64,000 nucleotides of DNA, taken from the NCBI GenBank assembly GCA_001632435.1, contig KV423994.1, positions 62,001 to 126,000 of the forward strand. The letters are read 5' to 3'. Below the pieces are notes generated by a model. The model was not told where the DNA came from and made no database searches. It saw only the letters and a program-made list of their open reading frames with translations. The position numbers and the translations under genes were made by a program. Origin of the DNA: Calocera cornea HHB12733. Its lineage: Eukaryota; Basidiomycota; Dacrymycetes; Dacrymycetales; Dacrymycetaceae. Positions 56,351 through 64,000 of the stretch are shown piece after piece (positions within the stretch are counted from its first letter, which is position 1; the number at the start of each line of letters is the position of its first letter).

Positions 56351-56666
56351 AGTTGTCTCAGGGTAGCATTTACATTGTAGACCTATTGTATACCATGGGC
56401 GCACCGCGAGCCCGGCGCACCATCTTGACCGACCAGAGCACGAGAAGCACCTCTACTTGTGCGTTCTCGCTCACCGCAATCCGCAACTTTGTTGTGACAT
56501 GACATGAAGGCCGGATCGGGTTTCGGAAATGAAGTGCCCGATCGGGCAAAACATATTTCCGCGTCAACGCGGGGATCTCCCATGACACGCCGAGGACACT
56601 CCCTGCTATAAAGCGGCATGGTCACCTCCAATATGGCAGGCGTAAACGTTGTCAGTCCTTTACGAC
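56351..56666. other. Intergenic region
   Basis: 316 bases between PRP6 and the alpha/beta-hydrolase. No gene seen; a TATA-like GCTATAAAG near 56604 lies about 60 bases upstream of the next ATG. Confidence 0.45.
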
Positions 56667-57826
56667 ATGGCTGTGGAATGGAAGACCGCTACGCTCGCGC
56701 CGATCCCAGGTGAAGAACCCATCCATCTGGGATACTTCGACACCGGGGCGCCGGAGAACGTCCAGGAGCCATACACGACGATCATTGCAGTCCATGGCTT
56801 CTCGTCAAACGGCGGTAAGCCCAGTCCCTTCCTGTGCACACATCAAGATGTGATGTTGATGGTCTACTGCAGGTGCATGGGAGAACTCTGCGGCACTGTT
56901 TGCGAAAGACGTTCGGTTCATTGCCCATAACCGCCGCGGCTATCTGGGTTCAAGCGACCATTATGAGGGCGAGGCGAAGGACGCGGTGGGCCGGTATATG
57001 ATAGACCTGGCTGGGTTCATCCGGTTCGTCGCAGAGAAGTTGAACGTTCCTGCCAAAGACGAAGAAGGACGAGGAGGAATCGTAGTGATGGGATGGTGCG
57101 TATCTTGTCAAACATCCGGAACTCCGCTGATTCCTGCCCTAGGTCGAAGGGCACGGCCAGCACGATGACTCTTCTGTCCCTTCTCGCATCGCCCAAGCAG
57201 CCTCCATTCTCTCTGCCTGGCTCGCTCGACCTCCAACCGTACCTCTCCACTCTGAAGACGCATCTGAGGCATCTCATCTTGTTCGAGCCGCCGGGCGAGA
57301 CGATCGGCCTTCCCTACACGCCCGACTATGCGGCAGTCATCAATTCCGACAAGCCATTCATGGAGGCCTTCCCCGCTTGGCTCGTCCCAACAGTGCCCGA
57401 GGAGAAGAGGCATATGCTCGGGAAAGCCGTGGACGTAAAGAACGCCGCGAAGGACTTCACGGTCTGGCTGGCGGAAAGGACAGATGAAAAGGAGTGCGCC
57501 CGTGTTGCCGAGGTCGGGCTGAAGCATGTACCGAAAGATATTGGCGTCGGTCTTATCTGGTGTATGTCTGCTCGCATATGCGACGCTGATGCTGTGCTGA
57601 TCTTCTCACAGGCGCAGGCTCGATCCAATGGTGTCGCGACACCGGAGCATGGATTGCGGAACGACTTGGGGATCAGCCCAACACCGTTGTCCGTAACATC
57701 CCTGGCGGTCACCATTTCTTCAATATCACCGATGCGGAGATTTTTGTGCCTGCCATCGAGAGTTTGATCGCGGAGCTGGACAAGAGGGTATATACCCCAG
57801 GTCCAATTGTCCCGTCAGCGCTGTAG
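56667..57826 (+). CDS. Alpha/beta-hydrolase fold protein
   Basis: Exons 56667-56814, 56873-57095, 57143-57561 and 57612-57826 give 334 residues. The oxyanion region is VHGFSSNGG near residue 45. A conserved NRRGYLGSS block marks the strand after it. The nucleophile elbow GWSKG is made by the second splice, with the serine near 125. The terminal PGGHHFFN supplies the histidine. No signal peptide or lid domain is evident, and the fold class is that of AB hydrolase-1 esterases/epoxide-hydrolase relatives. The splice sites restore each motif exactly. Substrate is unknown. It is not closely related to the HSL-like hydrolase at 16104. Confidence 0.87.
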
Positions 57827-59366
57827 TAGCATGTTTTGTTGCCGGGATGTTTAGTCTGAGTTTCATCCTGTAGGGTACACAGTTCTGGGCAAGGTAAGAC
57901 TGAGCCAAGCGAAGGGAAATCCACGCCAGGTTTGGCCATCGAAGGCATAAAGAGCGAGATTCCGTCACCCTTTGGCTGAGCAACATGATACCCCACCTCG
58001 AGAGAGGTGAAAAGCGATGACACCACGAGCAACCAAGGGGCGGCGGCGGTACGGCTCCTGCACTGGCGGAAGTCGACCCGCCTCAGGTCTACCGAACAGT
58101 CCTCAATAGAGCAGCTTACCAGCCAATTGTGAGAGCCAGGCGGCTACACCCAGCCGGGAAAATGCTGGATCATGCACCGATGCGGGTGGACCATAAACAA
58201 TGGGAACAGCAAGGGAAGCACTGATCGACGGAGACCCCGGCGGAGGCGCTCATACCAGCGTTTCTGCATTCGAGGACCATGGTCCTGCGCCATGAGGTAC
58301 AACGAGTGACTTTCTATCCATCCAAGGACACAAGATTAGTGTACGAATGACAGGTGAAGAGGGCATGCGCAGCAGCAAGTCAACCATGGTACCGCTATGG
58401 CTGCGGTAGGCGCAAATAATGGTTGTAACCCTGGCGTGCAGACCATAGCCTTCCCCGTAAGGCTCAGCAGGGAGGAGAAGACCCGCCAAACTGTGTTCGT
58501 GCAAACTAGGCCGCCGGAGAACTGAGTTCAAGACTCCCGCAGCTAATGGTACAGCCGGAAGGACGAAGTATGTAGGCACCCATTGTTAGGAGCGGAATGG
58601 TAAGTGGGAGGCCGGTGAAACCCTTACTACCTAGCTCAGTACGTATAAACACCGCCGACGCCAACGCCAACTCTTTCAGAATGCTGCTAAATGCGGGTAG
58701 GCGAAGAGGACAATCATCTTGCGAAGCGTCCCATTTTTCAGCAGCTCACGAAGGCAAACCTGATGGTTTCTTCCTTCTTCTTGTCACTATTTCGAACATC
58801 TAGGGCGGATCACGTCAAGGAGCATCAACATGTGAAAGTAAAGTGGGGTGTACATCGGGGCGGGATCCGAGAATATGCTGGTCACAAGGAAGAGGAGCAC
58901 ATGATCATCCTATGTATGAGCAATTTACTGGCACCAAAAAGCTGTCTGCCCCGTATACTACCCGAAATCTCGCATGAGCCTCGCTTGATTCAGGTCCTTG
59001 AAGGGGCTGCACACTCCTGCAATATCCTGAGGAAATGCGAGGAGAAACTGGCCGTCACTCTTGCCCCGAGTTCCTATCATAGGGAATGCCACCCTTGACG
59101 GCAACGAGCAGTACCGTCCCCAGGCGTGATAGCCGCCTGAGAACGGCATGCTGTCTGGGCGAAACAGTGGAAATAAAGCGGAACAGATTGGAATAAACGA
59201 TTAGGTAGACCAAACGAGTTCGATTGGATTGTTCTGATGCTACAACAACAATCGTCAACAAGCAGTTTCGTAAACGCGTCACAGAAAGGAAAGTAGGAGG
59301 GCGAGGCCGTCGTATTCATTCCAGGTATGCACTGCGAGCATCATCAGCTGACGCGTACAGATCAAT
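57827..59366. other. Intergenic region
   Basis: About 1.5 kb between two convergent genes. I find no ORF of coding quality, no tRNA and no strong repeat. The left end is AT-rich 3' UTR-like. Confidence 0.5.
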
Positions 59367-62300
59367 TCAGCTCATTATTATGTCGTCATCCCCGCCTTGC
59401 ATTTGCGCGTAGTCGTCATTAGTGTCGTTTGATGGAGGATGAGGAATGTCCGGCATATGCCGCCCAAAGTTCTGCTTTCTGATTCGGAGTTAGTCATACA
59501 TGTTTCCAAGTGAGATGAAAAAGCACGTACTGGTCCTCTACGATCTCCTCCCACCGGTAGCCTCTAGTGCGGAGAAACTCAGCGCCTGGGAGCTGCTGAA
59601 TCAGGAACTTCGTGATAGCACTTGCCAGGCCAAACTGCTCGGTCCCGCTGATGTGTGGATTGGTGGGCTTGTTGCGCACACGAGCCGCTTGTTTGTCAAC
59701 CTCTTGCCAGGCATCGCGAGCTGAAATGCGAATGATTGGGGTATTGGGTTGGTCTGCTGGGATGATCTGGAAGATAGGACCACGGTGCTGGGTAAAGAAG
59801 GGGTGCGAGTGGAGGATCCTGCTGGTGTACATCACCTCCGCCGATGCAGCCTTCATTGAGAGATACTTTACTTCGCTCTCGAAGCCAACCGGCCAGATAT
59901 GCTGCTCGTTCCAGAAACCTTCATCCAGTACCACATGACCCAGGCTTTGAATCTTCCACTTGCCGATCTGCAGAGGCAGATCAGGCGACCCGTCCGGGAG
60001 GCGTGGGATGAGAGGCACGAAGTAGCGAGATGGCAGCCGGCGCGAGAGAAGAACAGGAGGGGTGGAGGTTGTAGACACTGTATCTCCAGAATATCCATGG
60101 ACCGGTGTTTCTGACCGGTGTGAAGCAGAGCCAAAAGAGGTATGCACCGCCAAGGGAGGTCGGCTCACAGGCCGTTCAGATTCGGAACGCTCTGATCTGC
60201 CACTCCCTGAATCGCTTGGTCTCCACCAGCCAGGCGGCGCGACGATGCCTGGCCCTGATGGGCGGCGTTCCAGCTGCCCTGGTCGTTCAGGTACGAAAGG
60301 CACAGACAGCTCCTCCGTCCTTGGAAGACCCCAGGCATGTTTCACCTCTGGACTGGTGGACGGGCCCGCCTCACGTCTGAGGTTATCGCTCTTCCATTCA
60401 GCGCTTCTCCCGTCCCGCTCGTTGCGCTCCCGACGCGGCTTGCTCCTATGAACCTCCCACTCGCGATTGCCCTTGAATCGCCAGTCACCAAGAAGTAGTC
60501 CTTCCCCCTCCCCTTTCTTAGCCATCTTTGCTCGCTCAAGCTCCTCCTGCTTGCCCCACTGTTGTATAGGTGTCTGAGTTTTACCCTCCCATATTTCGCC
60601 CTCGTCTCTGCTGGAGGAGGCCCGCTGCTGCCCAATATCAGGAAAATGCTCACGTTCGAGCTGTCTGTCCCTCTCCCATGTCCTTTCCTCCTCGGCACGA
60701 TACTCTGCCTCGATGGAAAGTTGATGTTGCTGTGAAGGAGGATAGGCGTGCGAACTGCTCGATGGACCAGCGGGCGCTGTGCTGAGTGGTGACATGGCCA
60801 TAGGCTGGCCGTTTGACTTCGGAGGTTGAGGATTGACCATCATGACCGGTGGCTGGACTTTGCTGCGAGGGCCCCCGTGCTTGGCAGGCGTGCGAGAGTA
60901 CTTCGGCATCGTAATATTGGAAGAATGCAGGAGCGCCGCCGGCGGCTGAAGGACAGCGCGTTCGGAAGTGCTCTTGTTCGCCGCCGCGGCACGTCTGGCT
61001 CCGTCACGCACTCGCGGCGGAGCCGAGGGATCCTCGGGAACAGGAAGATTCGCCGGGTTAGCACGGCGAACCCCGTAGGTAGGACGCACTGGCGGGGGAG
61101 GGAGTTGTGAGTACTGGGGTGCGAGCGGTGCGGGCCGATACTCCGCGTTGGGTGATTGGGTCGGAGGTGCTCCCAACTGGAGGCGTGCCTCCTCCCTTGG
61201 GCCAGTAATTGACGGTTTCTGCTCCTCGGTTGGAGACATGAGACTATCCGGGAAGCGCCGCGTTGTCGGGCTCTCCTGCTTGATGTGCGCAATGGCGTGG
61301 GGCTTTGAAGACTCCGGTGCCAGATACGGGTTGTCCGCAAAGAACAAAGCGTGCGCGCCAGTGGTCGGGAGCTGCGTGGGAGGTAATGAGAACGGGCCGT
61401 CGTAGACGGTCCGGAGAGAACCTACTTGAAGGGAACTTCCCTGTACAGGCAGGTCAGGCAACGGCGAACGCGGCCCCTCCTTGCGTTCGTGGAGAGGGTA
61501 CGCTCCGAAGGGGGACGTCTGGCGTCGTGGTCTCTGTCTCGGGGAGAGTGCGCGCGGATCCTCCCTTGCTCCACGCGGAGGGATATGCGACTCAGGAGGT
61601 AGAGTGCCGTAAGCCGGCTTCTCCCTAGCTGGGAGAGGCTCGGCGTGAGGCATGATAGGCAGCGGTGGGGGCAGGGGGGCCAGCTTTGGCTCGCGCAGCT
61701 CGGGCTGATAGGAGGGCTGCGTCGAGGGCATGATCGGTAACGGTGTGACGAGCGAGCCCCGATGTGTTTCGGGGTGTTGCAAAGGCGGTAGACCCGGGAT
61801 GGGCGGTGTTGTCGGGCGTAATAAGTACGGCGACTGAGCAGGCTGCTTCCTCGCAAGATCGGGGGATGACTCGCGATGTGCGCTTCCAGGGCCAGTCATC
61901 AGATCCTTCGGTACGACTTCCTCCGAAGGGACGGCCGCCGAGCCCGAGCCATGTCGGGCAACGCCGCTCTCCGGCCGCCGCTGGCGGAGCGCCTCCCGCG
62001 CCAGCTCCTGCGCGGCCACGGCTGTCTCGTGCCGCACTGCGGGGCTCTCAGTCGAAGATGGCTCTCTGCGCTTCCGCCGTGGACTGGTGGCCGGACGTTC
62101 GGAGATCTTTGCTGCCTCCCCCTCCTCCTGCAGCTGGGATGGCAGAGCCAGTCGGGAAGCATTCGGAGAATCCGGCACCTGCCCGCCTGCCTGAGGCTGC
62201 GGAGACCCCACACCCGCCAGGCGATCGGTAACGCTCCGATGGCCCTCGTCCCTCCTCGCACGCTTGGCGAAGCGCGCCTCCCAGTCGTTCTCGGGCTTGA

Positions 62301-64000
62301 CCATCGGCTGGCGCTTCCCAAGTGTATTGCCGAGGGCGGGTGCCTGGTCGGGTGCCTGGGACTGGTGGGAGGAGGGGAGCTGCGAAGGCTGTGCGCGCGG
62401 TGCCTGTGCCTGGTCCTGGTCCTGGATGGGAAGGGGGGTGGGTGCCTGGGACGGGCCTTGTAGGCGGGAGTGCGAGTGCGGTTCGCCCTGGGCCTGGGCA
62501 TGGGTCTGCGTCTGGAGCGCCTCGGCCTTCGCCGCTTCGCGTGCTTTGAGCAGCGCCAGCTGCGTGACCGGCATAGGCAGGGGGGCGAGCTTCCTCTCTC
62601 CTGCGGTAGCGGACTGAGACTCCGAAGCGCCGCCCAGCCGGGCCCTAGAAGAGAGGAGCGGGGCGTCCCCGCGCGTCGCAGCCTGTGAGCGGGAGGAGGG
62701 CGGGTCCTCCGAGTCACTCGACAGGTCGAACGGGCGCTCGGCGGAGCCAGGGGCGGGGGAGGCGGACTTTGTTGTTGTTGTGGCCGTGGCGGTTGCGGAG
62801 GCCGGGGGAGGGGGAGGCGCGGGTGCTGTGGCTGTTGTTGTGGTGCCCAGGGGCGGCGGGGCGGCAGACAGAGGGAGTGAGGCGGGCAGCTGCGGCAGCG
62901 GCAAGGGCAGCGGCGCTGCCGCCTCCGCCGTGAGTGTGACCGGAGGGCTGGCCTGCTTATCGTCTCCCCGAGCCCCTGCCGGCATCGCAGTGCTAAGCTC
63001 CGCAGCCCTGCCCTCCTGCGACCCCTCGACCACGCCCGGGAGGATCCAGAGCGCCTTCCCCCTTCCCCTGCCCCTCCCGCCGGAGCCAGGGCTCACACTC
63101 TGCGCACCGAGGCCGGCTGTGAAGCCGTAGGGCCCGGACCGGTGGGTGGGGTCGGGCAGGGGCGGGGGCGGGGGCGGGGGGCCGGTGAGAGTCTGGCCTT
63201 GAGAGGGGAGGGAAGATGAAGGTGGGAAGGGTGGGGAGGGCACCTGCGGCTGCGGCTGCGGGTGAGGGAGGATAGGGCGCAGGCGGCGGGTGGGTGGGGT
63301 GGGGGAGCTTGCGCCCGTGCCGGCCTTGGCGCTACTGCTCGTGGCGGTGGTGATGCTACTCCTCGTGGTGAAGCGTCCTGGGCGGGCGGGCTCGTCCGGC
63401 TTTATACCGTGCTGTTCGAGCTTGTCGAGGAGCGCGCTGCGAGGGGGGGGGTTAGTGTTTGTTCACGGGCAAATGTGAAGTGTTACGGGGCTGAAAAGGG
63501 GGGCACGTACTCTTTCTCCCCCCGGAGCCGGGCGTTGTGCGCGATCATCTCATCCAGCCGCCTCTGTGCGGCTTCCATCTGCTGTCGAGCGTCCTCCTTC
63601 TGCTTCTGTGCGTCCTTCTTCTGCTGCTCATGCGACGCAACCGCATCAGCGCCTGCTCTTACCACAATACCAAAGCAAAGCAAAGCAAAGCAAAGCAAAG
63701 CAAAGCAACGCAACGCAGAAATGGGAGGGGAGGGGAAGGGCGGAGGACGCACCTGCAGAGCCTCGAAATACGCGTTCTTCAGCCGGTCGTACTTGTCCAG
63801 CGGCACGCTCTCCCCCGGCACGTTGTGCGCCCACTCGGAGAGGGGCGAGTGCTCCGGCGCGAGCCCGGGCTCCTCCAGCTTGAGCGGGTACGGGTACGGG
63901 TAGGATGTCTGCTCGGCGTCCCAGTCGTCCGCGCGGGCCTTGCCCTTCCCTTTCTCCTTCTCCTTCTCCTTCTCCTTCTCCTTCTCCTGCGCCTGCGCCT
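59367..64000 (-). CDS. Large FYRN/FYRC-domain nuclear protein (5' end outside window)
   Basis: Minus-strand gene; visible exons include 59367-59478, a very long 59531-63436, 63511 to about 63655, and an exon from about 63754 to beyond the window edge. The N-terminal part holds a Lys/Glu repeat, then LDKYDRLKNAYFEALQ and a coiled coil (EEDARQQMEAAQRRLDEMI-like, about 50 residues). A ~1000-residue Pro/Ser/Arg-rich disordered region follows. Near the C-terminus are a FYRN-like block (LDEGFWNEQHIWPVGFESEV, YLSMK) and a FYRC-like block (GPIFQIIPADQPN, FGLASAITKFLIQQLPGAEF). This pairing occurs in TBRG1 and KMT2-family chromatin proteins; no SET domain is visible here. The tail encoded by the last exon is acidic (NDDYAQMQGGDDDIIMS). 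A chromatin role is inferred. The boundary of the intron carrying the GCAAA repeat is uncertain. Confidence 0.8.
63671..63716. repeat. (GCAAA)n pentanucleotide repeat inside an intron
   Basis: About eight tandem GCAAA units with two degenerate GCAAC units, lying in an intron of the FYRN/FYRC gene. On the coding strand it is a TTTGC tract close to the 3' splice site, so it may serve as the polypyrimidine tract. Confidence 0.85.
63948..63990. repeat. (CTCCTT)n hexamer, encodes a Lys-Glu repeat
   Basis: Tandem CTCCTT units at the right edge. On the minus strand they read AAGGAG, giving alternating Lys and Glu in the N-terminal part of the FYRN/FYRC protein. Confidence 0.85.

Noticed and set aside
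37610..57826. Secondary-metabolite gene cluster suggested by MBL-fold, PhyH, oxidoreductase and hydrolase genes
   Set aside because: No backbone synthase, transporter or cluster regulator is present and the genes are interspersed with housekeeping genes.

Overview
This window looks like nuclear DNA of a GC-rich filamentous fungus, most probably an agaricomycete basidiomycete. The evidence is many short GT-AG introns (mostly 45-60 nt, 1-10 per gene), a basidiomycete-type DUF6534-like membrane protein, and orthologues of conserved fungal housekeeping genes. No rRNA gene, convincing tRNA gene, CRISPR array or bacterial-style operon was seen. Exon boundaries were read by eye from splice sites and reading phase. 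For most multi-exon genes the spliced length is an exact multiple of three and conserved motifs run across the joins.

Layout. 1-6 kb: tail of a multi-pass membrane protein, a PFF1-type vacuolar M28 protease and a convergent SAM methyltransferase. 6-8.5 kb: gene-free, repeat-rich DNA with a large inverted repeat and one copy of a dispersed repeat. 8.6-23 kb: a Ser/Thr-rich single-pass surface protein ending in PPxY, the secretory-pathway gene AVL9, an HSL-like alpha/beta-hydrolase, a secreted sedolisin (tripeptidyl-peptidase type), and a second PPxY surface protein on the opposite strand. 23-26.2 kb: gene-poor DNA with hexamer repeats and a decayed relative of the 16 kb hydrolase. 26.6-39.6 kb: CAF1/POP2 deadenylase, a mucin-like type I membrane protein, a Gfo/Idh/MocA oxidoreductase, two large low-complexity proteins of unknown function, a metallo-beta-lactamase-fold hydrolase and a small one-TM protein. 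40-44 kb: two tandem paralogues encoding signal-peptide proteins with RING-H2-like zinc-ligand repeats, separated by a tRNA-related repeat. 44.4-64 kb: an F-box-like protein, an ING-family PHD protein, a PhyH-type dioxygenase, another tRNA-related repeat, the divergent pair KRE33/NAT10 and PRP6, a second alpha/beta-hydrolase, and the 3' part of a large FYRN/FYRC protein that runs off the window.

Most genes are independent housekeeping or cell-surface functions and do not form one pathway; nothing resembles a secondary-metabolite cluster. The most unusual item is the pair at 40.4-43.7 kb. Each protein has a signal peptide, a short pro-region ending in a dibasic site, and one or three RING-H2-like modules. 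In the three-module protein the modules are bounded by KR/RR sites, as in Kex2-processed repeat precursors. RING modules are normally cytosolic or nuclear, so a secreted, proteolytically cut array of them would be novel.
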